The notes beneath the pieces were generated by a model that saw only the letters and a program-made list of their open reading frames with translations, had not been told where the DNA came from and did no database searches. The position numbers were made by a program, and so were the translations under genes. Source: Globodera rostochiensis (taxonomy: Eukaryota > Nematoda > Chromadorea > Rhabditida > Heteroderidae). Taken from it: a DNA stretch of 64,000 bases. The stretch is from assembly GCA_018350325.1 (NCBI GenBank), contig JAEVLN010000007.1, positions 3,143,804 through 3,207,803 on the forward strand, given 5' to 3'. Positions 11,721-24,300 of the stretch are shown here, in pieces (position 1 is the first letter of the stretch; every line of letters starts with the position of its first letter).

Positions 11721-12108
11721 AAAATAGAGGCAAAACAATGAAGAAGATAATGATGAGAGCTGCTAGCTGTGACCACGACAATTATATATCTCAAGCAGCA
11801 CAGCCCCCACACTGCTCAACCATTTCGGTGAAAGGCAAAATCCCCCAAGGGGCAATAATTGATTGGCACATCCTCTCACGGCATCCTCTTCCATGTCGAC
11901 AGACTGCGCGATGCCCTCCCTTCCTACCAATAATGACACAAGAGGGCAAACACTGAGATTTGGTCCATTTTTGGGCGATATCCTTTATCTTTTTTTTAAA
12001 TTTAAGCCCTAAATTTAGATTTTGAATGTAATGGGCGAATTTTTTCTGAAATTTTAAATTTTAGATAACCTAAGAAACAAAATCAAAGCCTTTATTTTTG
12101 TGTATAGG

Positions 12109-12226
12109 TATTAGGGATGCTCGAGAGTCTCGGTTCTTGAGCCAAGAAATTTCTCGGTTTTTTTGGGTCTCGGTCTCGAGTCTCGGTTCTCGGTAACTTT
12201 CAATTCCCGAGCATCCCTATTAGGTA
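12109..12226. mobile_element. Short TIR element (about 115 bp)
   Basis: The left end ttagggatgctcgag is matched by the inverted right end ctcgggaattg...gagcatccctatta, enclosing copies of tctcggttct. Flanking ta on both sides could be a TA target duplication. Related tctcgg sequence lies at 50405-50475 (ending tctcgagcatcacta). Confidence 0.65.
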
Positions 12227-13239
12227 TGGCCTTAAAATTGTTTTTTTCATTTTATTACAAAAAAATAATAGGCTAAAAATTTTGTTCAATTTTTTAAACT
12301 TTAGGCCGGTCTTAAGATTGACTGGCTTATGAATGTTTCATTTTAAGCCTAAATTTTCGCAATTTTTCTTCTTCTGACCATTTTGAGTGAATGTACTTTG
12401 GTGTTGGGCGCGGCGGCGTGCCCTCAAAATCTCAAAAGTATTCAAATTGCGCCCCCCCCCAATTCCATGCCCCATTCAATTCCCCCCCCCCAGCATTTCT
12501 CATGCGCTCACTTCACACGACCACCCGACCACTTGATCCGCTTTTCTTTCAAGAAGTCGCTTGGTTGGCACAGAAAATTTGAGAAAATCTCTTCAAATTA
12601 TTACAATTTGATAAAATGGGAGGCTTTCGGTATTTGTGAAATTTAAGAAAATCATTTCTTAGAATACTGAACCATAAATTCTAAATTCAGGCTTCCAATT
12701 TGGTTATTATATGTATAACATAAAGCTTAGAGTTTGGGCTTAAGGCCGTGAACGATAAGCCTAAAAAAGTTAGATCGATTTACCGATTGATCGGTAAAGC
12801 ATAAATTGAGTTCCCAAAAAAGCTAGCTCTTAAATTAAGTTTTGTTAAATTTTTTTTAAAAAAACGAATTGTTACATTAATGATCAAAGTCTGAGGGGGA
12901 ATTAGAGTATTTTTCTGAAAATTTTATTTTTAAACATTGATATGTCAAAGGCGTTCAAAAATAATACAAAAATAGGGTAGCAATTTTTTTGACTTTTAAT
13001 AAATCATTTGAGCGATCGTTACAAAACCATACGACGACATTCACCCGCCCCCCCCCCAAACACGACAATGAATGAATGGGATGACCTTCACTAACACATT
13101 CTAATTATTCCATTCCCCCCCCCCCCGGGGGGTGTTTTTTACATTTTGTTGCCCATTCATCCGTCTCCACCATCTGCGCCGTGCCTTTCCATTCTCTTCC
13201 CGTCCCCCCAATTGTCCAGCAGTTCTTTCCCCGTCCCCA

Positions 13240-13640
13240 ATTCCCCGTTCTCTTGATGCGCGAGATCATTCCCCGTCCACAAATTTTTGATTATTCCCGG
13301 TCCTTAAAGTCTGGTTGATTCCCCGTCCTTAAAGTTTGGTTGATTCCCGGTCCTTAAAATTTGATAATTCCAGTCTTTCAAATTTTGATAATTATTCCAC
13401 AATTTGTGTCCTTAAAATTTGGTAATTCCCCGGCATTAAACTTTGATAATTATTCCACAATTTGTGTCCTTAAAATTTTGTAATTTTCGGTTTTTGATTA
13501 CAATTCCCTGTCCTTAAATTTTGATAATTCCACGTCCTTAAATTTTGATAATTCCACGTCCTTAAATTTTGATTACTATTCCCTGTCCTTAAACTTTGTT
13601 ATTTCCTCGTCCTTATAATTTCCCGTCCTTAAATCAACAT
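13240..13640. repeat. Degenerate minisatellite, unit about 27-30 bp
   Basis: About fourteen diverged direct copies of a unit resembling ttccccgtccttaaatttga (then taa or ttg and similar). Length varies between copies. No coding meaning is apparent. Confidence 0.75.
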
Positions 13641-13952
13641 TTACATACCTAAAATTCTCTCTCATTTTTGCCAATTTATTTATCTCCTGTTTTTTCGTCA
13701 TTTTTATTTGTTGTCCCAATTGTTCCATTAAAAATGCACCTTTTTCACCTTCCCATTCCATTCATTCATTCACTTTTTCTTCCAAATCATCTCGCGCGGT
13801 GTCTTTTCCACAAATGCATATAAATTTGTTCCAAAAAAAAGATATGGATCGATCAAATGCTGCTGCATGCCCTCAAGGTTAAATTTTGCCGAAGGACATT
13901 TCAGTCCAATTATACGCCTGGGGCAGAAAAATTTATCCAACAATTCCTTCAT
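13576..13952 (-). CDS. Possible exon pair of an unrecognised gene
   Basis: Two adjacent minus-strand open frames have protein-like composition: 13952-13770 (begins MKELLDKFF, contains NLEGMQQHLIDPYLFFG) and 13761-13576 (lysine/glutamate-rich, MTKKQEINKLAKMRENF). They are in different frames and no intron clearly joins them; the second overlaps the minisatellite at 13240-13640. I do not recognise either. It may be a remnant gene or chance. Confidence 0.25.
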
Positions 13953-14754
13953 TAAATTTTTGAAAAAATATTATCAAAAAAATTTCAACGGTTTTAAATG
14001 AAAATGTTTTTTAAACTAACGAGAACCAGTTTTAATTGTATCGCGAATTTTCCAAGACCAAATTTTTTGTTGTCCACTAATTTCCTAGCTAATTAACAGA
14101 TTATTCTCAGAACGAATACATCTCTAGAATTCCTTAAAAAATGCTTTTTTCTAATTCGAAATTTAAAATTGCCCATTGGCGCGCGAAAAATTTAGGAAAC
14201 AATCCTTTTTTTTTTGCAAAATGGCACCACAAAGCAATTAATTCTTAAAACGACGAAGACAAGATCGGCACGCATTTGATTTATGTCCATGGATTGTTGA
14301 AATTTAAATTTTCCCCCCCCCCCCCCTCCCAATGGATTTAGCAAATTCAAATGGCTGTCCCAATTTTTCCGTCATAAATCACAGCCCCCCCCCCCCCCCC
14401 CTCCCCGCCTCGTCCTCGAATTATGAATGCCGCCAGAAACAAAATGGGGGGGCGGGAGGCCAATTGTCCATCCATTACACTTTTACCGACCATCGACCGC
14501 AATTTGTGGATGAGCCGTGACTGGACAATGGGAAGGTCACCCCGGCGGGCATCATTTTTATTGCAAAGCATAAAATTCCAAATAAAAAACAAATTATTTT
14601 TGTTCATTTTTTTTTAAATAAAATTCCGGTAAGCTGGCAAGCGTTACGTTTCCTCCTCTACTCTGGTCCCCGACATTTTTGGGACTCATCAATACACTGG
14701 CCTAGACATGCCGTCCCCCGACAAACCCAAACATTCTCGCTCCCGACGACTTGT

Positions 14755-14985
14755 CCCCGATCTGACGACCTTTTGGGGCCTATTCCCCGACTTTCCAGAC
14801 CCCGACGACATTTGTGGCATATTCCCCGATCTGACGACCTTTTGGGGCCTATTCCCCGACCCCGACTTTCCAGACCCCGACGACATTTGTGGCATATTCC
14901 CCGATCTGACGACCTTTTGGGGCCTATTCCCCGACCCCGACTTTCCAGACCCCGACGACATTTGTGGCTTTTCCCCGAGTCGACG
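14755..14985. repeat. GC-rich minisatellite, unit about 75 bp, three copies
   Basis: Three nearly exact direct copies of a unit containing tgacgaccttttggggcc, tattccccga and cgacgacatttgtgg; the first copy lacks a short gaccccg segment. Open frames on both strands across it are by-products of the repeat (75 is divisible by 3). Confidence 0.9.
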
Positions 14986-17900
14986 GCCTTCCTATTCCCT
15001 CCGCACCCCCCCCCCCCGACCCCGACGGTCATTTAGGGCAATTTTCACGAGCCAATCCCCGTCGTGAATTTCTAGACTATCCCCGTTGCCCGAATATACC
15101 GACCCCCCAAGGGGTCGGGGAGAAACCCTTATTCAATTTTGATGCATTCTTCTCAAACTTTAAAATGTATGGCAATGCTCGTGACATTATTTTTTTCATC
15201 TTTTTCATTGATTCAAATCAGCTCCTCTCATTTCATTCTTCCGACAAATCGTCGATTGGACGGACGGACGAATGAATTGATGATCATCAATTTTCTCCCG
15301 ATGGGTCGAAAGGATGATGATGATGATGAATGGGATACATCCGCCGAATGGATCCACCCATCATCATCGAATGGGGGGAAATGGGCCCCTCGGGGGGCTT
15401 CCAAAATGGGTGGTCATTTCATTGCGCATTTTCGCCACGCCAATAAACGCCCCCCCGCCTCCCCCCGGGGCGATTTTGGATAAATTAAATCTCCCTTTCA
15501 ACTTTTCGTAAAAATCCAGATCTGATCCCATCCAATTCGCTAATGTAACCTCAAATAATTTTATGCAAAAGTTTGAACACAATTTACGCGAAATTTTTGC
15601 TTAAACGAATTAATAATACTTATTTATGTTAATATTTAATCACATAAAAAAGGCAAAGTACCTATTTGACTCGAGCATCACAAACTCCCCGCCATTCATT
15701 TTGACCCCGGAGGGGGAGTGGGTCTTAATCGAATTAAGTGAGAGGGGCTTTGGTGTCTGGGACTGAACACACCCTCACCCATCATTTATTCATCCCCTTC
15801 TCTAATGCCCGCCGATCCATTAGCATCGCATTGTGGCCACAAATCAATTGAATTTGGGCGCCCCCGTCATCGTCGGGTCGACCCAATGGCCAGCATCAGC
15901 AGCAGCAGGCCACGATGGACGAACGAACGGCCAAGCCCCCTCCTTGGCCCCTCCGGGGCCAACCCATCATTATTCATGAGTAGAGAGTGTGTGTGATGAA
16001 CGGGGGGCCGTCGGCCACAGATGTGGAGGAGCCACTTAACCTTTTCTTTCTTCGGTGCATTTTCTTTGGCCTTTTTATACATACAATAGCTCCCCCCCCC
16101 CCAGCACAAACGCGCTGAGATCGATGCCCTCGCTCCCCCCCCCCCGGCCTTAAATAAATTTAAATTTTTACATTGGCCCCAAAACTTTTGAAACTTTGGA
16201 ACGGCATGCCAAAATTGAAAAGTTCGATATGTTCAAAAAATTTATTAACGTGAATTGATGTGTCTGAATATAATTTGGAAAATTCGCAAGAAAATCCCGC
16301 TAAAATTTTTTTGTTTTGTTGCATATTCAGTAAAATATGAAATTCTAGAAAATTCGATTCTTAAAAACACTTAAAAAGAAAATTTGCCTCTCATTACATG
16401 CATCTTGATAGTACAATGTTCACTGAAAGCAATTACCAATTTTAAATTGCGAGCTTTATGGCCCGTAATTAACGGTTATGCTGCCCATAAAAACGTATGT
16501 AAAAATAATGCCACTATTTGTGGTTTTATGGACTAATTTAGGTCCGTCCATTAACGCTGTGCTAATTAAATATATTCCCTCAGGCAAATTCAAAAATTTT
16601 CTGAACTTAATTTTAAATGAGTTTTTTCACATTTTAAAGAAAACATGCAATTTTGTCCTTTTTTTATTAATTTTTATATTTAAATCAATAAAAAAATTGT
16701 TCACAATTGCTGTCTCATCGGCTGTTTTATTTATTTATTTTTCTGAATTCTCGGTGTGTGTGGGTGACGACTCATTGGAGCAGAATTAATTTGGAAATTT
16801 TCAATTTTCCACTACAATGACATTTCAAAAATAAATCGCTTACGAAGCAAAAAGGACGCATTTTATTTTTTAGTAATGACAAAAAAATTCGTTTATTTAT
16901 TTTTTAATTTCCGTATTTTTCTGTTCGTTTGTTTTATTCCTTTTTGATTGGTTTTTACAATTTATTTCCAATGTTTACATATTTTACAACACAAAATGAT
17001 TGGGCAGATATTTTTTGAACATTTTTATTTCACCATTTTTTTCGTATATATTATTTAATCAATTATCATTATTTATTTATGGGTTTAAATGATCATTTTG
17101 CAATTTTTTTAGGCTAATTGATTTTGTCGAAAAAGTCGAACTGTTCGATAAAATAGGGCCCACAAAATTTTGACCAGTTAAAACTTTAATCCTTTTTTAA
17201 ATAATGATTTTTAATTGCAGCAGCTAATTGCAATAACTTAAATGCATCATTAAAATCACGACAAATGCATAATTATTCCATCCATTTTTGCCCTCATTTA
17301 TCTCTGTTGTCCAATCTCTTGTCCATTTGTGCCGTCCGTCGGGGGGCCGCCGTCTCTCTGTCTCTTTGCTTAAAATTTATTCAAAATGACCGGACCATTC
17401 ATTGTGCCCGTGCCAATTGCCATTTAAATGGATGGCATCATCGTCCATCATTTGTCGGAAGTTTGCCGACAAATTTTAACCGTATTTTTTTTGTTGTTAA
17501 ATTTAAAATTCATAATAAAAATAAACCTCTTTTTTTTTACTTTGTAATTATTGCATTCTTTTTCTTTAAATATATATTTTTACTGTTTTCTTATCTGCTG
17601 TTTCTGCGATTGCATCTGCTGGTCATCATCAGTTTTTGTGTTTGCCATTGCCTCCGGGGAAACAAAAAACGATAAGAAACAAAACGCCAATTGGCTCAAA
17701 ATTCAAATGTTACTTTTGGGGGGGGGGGGAGCACTTCTATCGGATATTACCCTAATAAATCTTTCTCCACATTGACCTAATTTAAAGATTTAAAGGAACG
17801 TCGAACATTAATTTTGCGGCATTTGAGCCTCCAACTTTTTGATGTAAACCCAAATTTTAAAGGTTTTTTGAATGCTAGAATGCATTTTTAAATCAAATTT

Positions 17901-19942
17901 ATGTATTGTAAAAATTTATGGTACTAAATTGTTCCCCCAAAACCCCAATGCATATGCACATTTTTATTCGTCATCGTCTCAATTTTTGGCTAAAAATTAC
18001 TGCAAAAAAAAAAGTCTTTTCCTATTTTGAGAGCTCTCTGTATTCAATTACCGGCATCCACCATTTGGTGTTTATGTGTGGGTGGGTTCATCACCCGCTG
18101 TGAGTTTTGGGAATGTGTTCTCATCACCCTAAAAATTTTTTACGAAAAAAATGCCTCTCGGGGACTTTTTATGAGAATATTTTATTACCCCTGCCCCCCC
18201 CCCCCGGGGGGTTTGTTGATATAAACCCAGCACCGCCTCACCCACACATAGCACAGCTTTCCTCACAACTTGAAATAGGTAACCTTAAAAAATCACTGAA
18301 ATTGACGCTCAAATTTAGAAAATCTGTGAACATTTCTCTTAAAAATTTGTAAAGAAAATTAAACACTATACCCACTCAAAAAAAAAAGCTATTAAATTGC
18401 TAATCTGATTTAAAAACTTACCCCCCCCCCCAACAGCAGCAGGTGGGTGGGTCGGCTGATTTGCGATCCCCGTTGCCCCCTTCCTCCCCTGAGGGGACAC
18501 ATTTGGGGGAAGCAGAGAACATTTGGTGCCCTTTGGACATTGAAACCAATGGACTTATGCCCCCCCCGGCACCCGCCGCTCACTCTTTAGGTGACCATTT
18601 GGCGCTTTCTTCCGCATCGTTGCGGTCTCTGGACAAAGGGAATTGTTGGCCATATTTTTTGTCAATTGCTCGGCCCCAATCACCGCAAAAATTTTTGCCA
18701 TTTGGTGTTTTGCACATTTTTTGAATCAGTCAATTAACCCCGAAGTCCAGCAGATGGGGGCACTCGAGAGGAGTGAGTGAGTGGACGGGACGAAATTGTT
18801 GGTTATTGATCAACAAAAATCTTTTTTATGTTCCCAGATCAGTCTCGATCAAAATTTGAACTTGTTCTGTCTGTATTGATTGATCAACCAACCTTGTATT
18901 GAATTAGCATCAAATAATTGAACCTTTTCAAGACGAGCTTTATTTTGGTCAGTCTTGATCAAATTTTGAATTTTCGAGAAGAATCGAGAATACCCTATTC
19001 TTGCCCACCTGTGTAAATTGGATGAATTTTGTGACCAATTTAATTATGGGATCGTTCCTTTTTTTGCAGTTAAGCAAATCAAAATTATTGTTGCAGAAGC
19101 ATTCGGATTTTTGGGCATGTTTTGGTTGGCCTAAATTCCGATTTTTTTTTTGATAATTCAATTTTTTCATTTCTTTCTATCAAAAAAGTGCACCCGTTCT
19201 CCTTACTCTCAAGACTTTTGGAATATGGTTGCGATCCCGACATTTTTTGTCGTGTCGAGGTTTTTGCCCTCAGAATTCAAATTTCCGAATCACCCCATCA
19301 AAATTTGCCATGCTTTTTGCGTTGTCCAAAATTTATGATATCCCAATTTGGCGCGGAACTCAGCTTAACCCCCCCCCCCCCCCCCCCCGGGGCGTCCGCC
19401 TTTCAACACTTGGCATATTTTGGCGCCGGCGGGTCACTTCACAAATGCCTTCGGGGGCCAAAAATGGGTGGCGGGGGGGGGGATTTGTGGGTGCCACGGC
19501 ATCTCGGCCGGCAGCTCATCGCGTCTCATCCATTCTCGCCACTTTGATTTTCACGGGGGGGGGGGGGGGGGGTGCCACCAAAAATAATGTCTTCTTCATT
19601 CCTTCTTCTTTTTTTTGGTCCTTTTGCCCCCTCCGGCGTTTCCATTTCCACATCCATAATATTTCATTCTCCATTCTTCTTCACATTGTATGTGTGCATT
19701 CCCCTCACCCCAAAAGTATTTATGAGAAACTATCCCCCCCCCCCCCCCCCTCCCCCCGCCTTCCGTTTCCCCCCCCCCCCCCCCCCTCTTCCCTCATTTC
19801 CTCCAATTTTCTTGGAATTTTTGTGCGGGAAAATTGGCAATCCTAAAATAATTTTGTAAACAAAAAAAAGCGTTGATATTTTGATGATGATAATTAAGAT
19901 GAGAATGCAAATAATTTTTCCTTCAAAATTTTACAATTACAA

Positions 19943-20132
19943 TTAGGGTTGGACAAACCCGGGTTATCCGGGACCGGTATCCGGGTGTTTTTGGAAATTT
20001 TAGGGGTAATATTATCCGGGTCTTGGACCAACGCCAGCCAAATTACCCGGTATCCGGACGGATATCCGGATGTTTTTGAACTATCCGGTATCCGGGGGAC
20101 CCGGATAATATCCGGTTTTGTCCAACCCTAAT
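19943..20132. mobile_element. Short TIR element (about 190 bp) with ttagggttggacaaa ends
   Basis: The left end ttagggttggacaaa is matched by the inverted right end ttttgtccaaccctaa. The interior has many copies of tatccgg and ccgggt, so it folds on itself. Flanking ttacaa on the right and attacaa on the left may be a target duplication. Confidence 0.75.
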
Positions 20133-21376
20133 TACAATCTTAAATAATCGGATTTGAATTGAACAAAATGTCCACTAGTAGCGAACGACAAAAGGTCGTC
20201 TGCTGTACAAAAGGTCTCCCAGCAGATAACATAAAATGTTCCCGTATGTACGTATTGTAAAAATCAGTTTAATAATTTTCTGAGGTTTTCCTATAAATGT
20301 TGTGCCACCGGGGTGACCGGTCCCAGAGGTAAACAAACAACCAAAAAATGTTATGTTAATACATATTTTGATAGGACAAAAAATAAGTGCCTAACTTCCT
20401 TCTTTCCTTTTTGTCTATCTTTGCTCTCTATTTCTATTTTTGTGTGCATCCGTTCTTTCGCAATTTGCTCTCAAAAATATAATCCGCACATTTCATTCTC
20501 TAATCAATTCCGCCTGCCCCCTATCGTCGTCGTCTTCCCCCCCCCCCCTTTTTTTTTATTCCTATCGCCGGCCGCCCCCCCCCCCCCGCAACAAAATGAA
20601 TTGTCTGTCCGCCGGTCTTTTTCTTTTTTTTGACCTCCCCAAAAAGGGGGCGCCGACTGCCGGACAATTCATTCATTCGTTCATTTTGTGCCATTGGCAT
20701 TTGCCGTGCCGTTCTTTTTGACTCTCTCTCTTTTTTTTAATCGTTCACATTTTTATTTTTATGTGTCAATCAATTTCACATTTTTGTGCTGCCTAAAATA
20801 ATACTGTCAACGCCCTACAAACACCAAACAACTTGAAATGAATCCACATTAACCCCCCAACAAAATCAAACAAGGACTCCCCCCACTTTCTTATAAATCG
20901 AAAAAAGTAATTTTTTTTTTTTGTTTAATACACAAACAAATAAATAGGTAGAATGCTGAGAGCCCATTCCGACATTTTGAATACATTTGGATCAAATTTG
21001 TAATTTTGATCGATCAAATGTTTGATCCGAATCTGACCTCCGTTTCGACCCATTTCGAACTTCGAAAAATTCTTCAAAAACTCAAAAATCACAACTTTTT
21101 TACGTCTTTTATTTTTTATGATTTTTTCACAAAAATTTGAGGGACCAGCAGGCAAACTTGCCTAAAAAAGGTCAATTTGGCCCGCTACATATTTTGCCTA
21201 TTACCCTTAATTTTGCATTAAATTTCTGAAACTTTTGTTATTTTTTAATAATTATGTACATATTAATTAATGTTTTTAGCTTTTTTTAATGCTAACAAAC
21301 AGCAACACGCCCTTAACCTACAACAACTCACAATTTTAAACATTCGCTGTTGCTGCCTAATTTACGACGATACAAA

Positions 21377-24300
21377 ATGATGCGCAGGAAAAGCATAAAT
21401 TTTGCAGAACAATTTATGTTCATTTTTTACCTCACCTTGCTAACTACAGGTACAGCTTGAAGACGGGCGGCTAATGCAAAGCGTTTCATGGACTAAGAAA
21501 ATTTTTTGAAAAATCCAAAAAAAATTTTACGCAATTTAAGTGCCAACATCACAAAAATTTGTCGTTGAGCCAATCTTAGTTTCAATTTTTAGGCAAAAAA
21601 GCAACAAAAACCATTTAAAAAAATCGAAAAACTCAAATTTTCCATATTTTATTCGACAAAAAACCGACCGATCAGGTCTTTTGAATATCCCTAAAACTAA
21701 ACACATAAAATCTTTTAAATTGTATTTGAAATATAATAATTTGGGAAAGATTTACGAAAACCGTGACTTATTCTATGGGAATTTGGAAAAGCAGGCCTTC
21801 CAGAAGCACTGATCGGGCTGATCTGATCTGACGATCCAAAAGCATTTTCAGATCTCGTCCATTCAACGCCAACACATTTTGACAGCGGTGGCCAAATCGA
21901 TTGGGCCGCAATTCCGACACCGCCACGTTTTGTGCATGCGCCGAACGATGGCATTGCCTATTTTGTGATGGACCATCGGAAAGTGCCGAACGGTGCCCGG
22001 CTTCGGCACAGTGCGGAGCGACGGCAACATCCGACGACGGCACGGGAGGAGGCCGGTGACGGTGAGCAACGGCAAGTCAACAAGCCGCGGACGCTCCGTT
22101 GCGCGGCCGTCGGTGTGCCGAAGCCGGAGTGAGTGGAATTGAATTCTAGAGCGCCCGGACTTGAGGACCGATCGAGAATCTTGAGTCTCGATAAGAATAT
22201 CACTGATCGAGACTTTCAGGTCTCGACAAGAATATCACCGATCGAGACTTTTGAGTCTCGACAAGAATATCACCGATCGAGACTTTTGAGTCTCAACAAG
22301 AATATCACCGATCGAGACTTTCGAGTCTCGACAAGAATATCACCGATCGAGATTTGTTCGAGCTCACTGAAAAATCTCGAAAAAATTTTGGTAAAATTTC
22401 ATTGATCGAGAGTCTCGATCAGTCCGTTCTATACTAGTAATTGAATCACTTTTTTATTAATTCAATGAATTGTTTCCGCTTTTTTCAGATACAAATGGCT
22501 GAAGGACAACGCGACGTTGCCGTTGGAGGTGTACACGTCACGCATTCTGTCCAACCCGGACAACGGTTCGCTGACCTTTGTGCAGTTTGAGGACACCGAC
22601 GAGGGCGACTACCAGTGCTTGGCACTGAACGGCAACGGCACGGCCTACTCAGAAAAGATGCGTCTTCAACAAGCTTGTGAGTTTTTTTGGTTGGTGGGGG
22701 GTGGGCAAGCTCAGCCCCACAAATTACTCTTTAAATTTAAAAGAATTTAAATTATAAATAATTACCTACCCTCAAGGCATCCTTTGCTCAGCCCCTGCGG
22801 GCATGCAACTTGAATTTTTAAAAGATTTGATTTTAGGGCTTTATGATTGAATCTTTTTGCTCATTCCCTGCGGTTGGATTTTCTCAAATTTTGATTGATT
22901 TTAGGGCTTTATGAGTGAATTTTTTTGCTCATCCCCTGCGGGCATGCAACTTGAATTTTTCAAATTTGATTGATTTAGAGGGTTTCATGATTTATATTGG
23001 CACCTTGCAAATTAGTAGTTATAATTACACTCCGTTCCCTCTCCAATTTGTGCCCCCCCCCCCTCCTCAAGGGATTCGTGCATTTCCCGTTGGCAAAGGG
23101 CCTGAAATTGTCACCGTGCCAATGGGCAGGCCGTACACGCGCGACTGTGTGCCGCCCGAGTCCAGCCCAATGGCCAGCACATTTTGGCTGTTCCAGTCAC
23201 CGGGCAACGAACGCCAAATTCAGGGCATCAACAGCTCACACATTTCCACCAATGACCGGGTCGGTTTTTGCGTGCAATTTTTATTTGATTTAAATTTGTT
23301 TTTAAAATTGGTGAATTTTATATTTAAAATATATTTTATGATTAAATAGCGTTTTAATTAATAAATATGTATTGAACATTCATATTCAATTTATCCTTTC
23401 TGCACTTTTCTTTCCAATTTGGTTTTCATTTGTCCGTTGCTCCTCCGATTGTTTAAAAACAAAATTTTACCCCCCCCCACCCCCCTCCTAAGTCCACTTG
23501 AATAATATTTTTTGTTCAACAAGAACACACTCTGTCCGCTACACAAATCTCTCGTTTTCTGTACACCGCGAGTCCAAGCAGTCCACCAACAACCCAAATG
23601 CTCCTCCTCTCAATGGTCTTCGTGTCGTCGTCGTCGTCGTCCACCCAAAATTCTTCATCTTTGCCCGAATTGTCCCCCCCCGTCCCCCCTATTTTTTTAT
23701 TTTCTGTTTTCCGCCGATAGCGAAAAGCCGTTAAGACAAGCGACGAAGCATCGGGCCAACGCCCCCCCCCCCCCCCGCCCGACATATATTTTGCCCATCA
23801 AAAAAAACATTGTTTATTTTAGCGGGGGGCGGAAACAAGTCTTTGTGTTGTGTTTGGGGGGTAGGGGCCAAATCATGTCCACACCGCCCCCAGCAGGGCC
23901 ATCCAATTCAATTCGCTATGTCCCCCCCCCCCCCCCCCCCCAATTAAAATGCGTCTGATTTTATGTGTTGTCGCTGCTGTTGCCTCAAACTGTGTGCACT
24001 TTGGGTTACCTACATGATTTGATTTGGGCGGCGGCGGCATATCATTGATCGGTTTTTTGAGTATTTTTCCTTTAAAAAAACAATTTTTAACTCTTTTTTT
24101 GGGCAGGCATATTTTTTGATCAGTTTTTTGCCAGCCGTCAAGCATTTTTATAAAAAATACATGCCATGGGAATTTGAACAATTTGCTGATCTTTTACCCA
24201 AATGAAAATGGTGCTTTTTAGGGGCATTCTCCCCAATCATTAAATTTCTATATTAGGCCTGAATAGATTTATTATGAGGCCATTTCCAATATGATCAGAA

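Larger units (their letters stand above)
10365..21376. other. Repeat-rich intergenic region between desaturase side and adhesion gene
   Basis: Eleven kilobases without a confident gene. The region holds poly-C/poly-G tracts, minisatellites, short TIR elements, dispersed repeats and a tRNA-like segment, listed separately where distinct. Open frames here are mostly proline, serine or arginine strings created by C-runs and tandem repeats. The stretches 10.4-11.4, 15.5-18.4 and 20.2-21.3 kb show nothing beyond AT-rich DNA with C-runs. The last few hundred bases probably hold the promoter of the adhesion gene, but no motif was recognised. Confidence 0.6.

Noticed and set aside
14270..14330. Short minus-strand frame reading NACRSCLRRF, like part of a nuclear-receptor zinc finger
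   Set aside because: Too short, no partner cysteines before it and no neighbouring exon; probably chance.
14658..15067. Repetitive open frames on both strands at the 75-bp minisatellite
   Set aside because: The repeat unit is divisible by three, which keeps every frame open; there is no independent coding evidence.
16478..16789. 103-codon open frame
   Set aside because: AT-rich, Phe/Leu/Ile/Lys composition expected from non-coding AT-rich DNA; no homology recognised.
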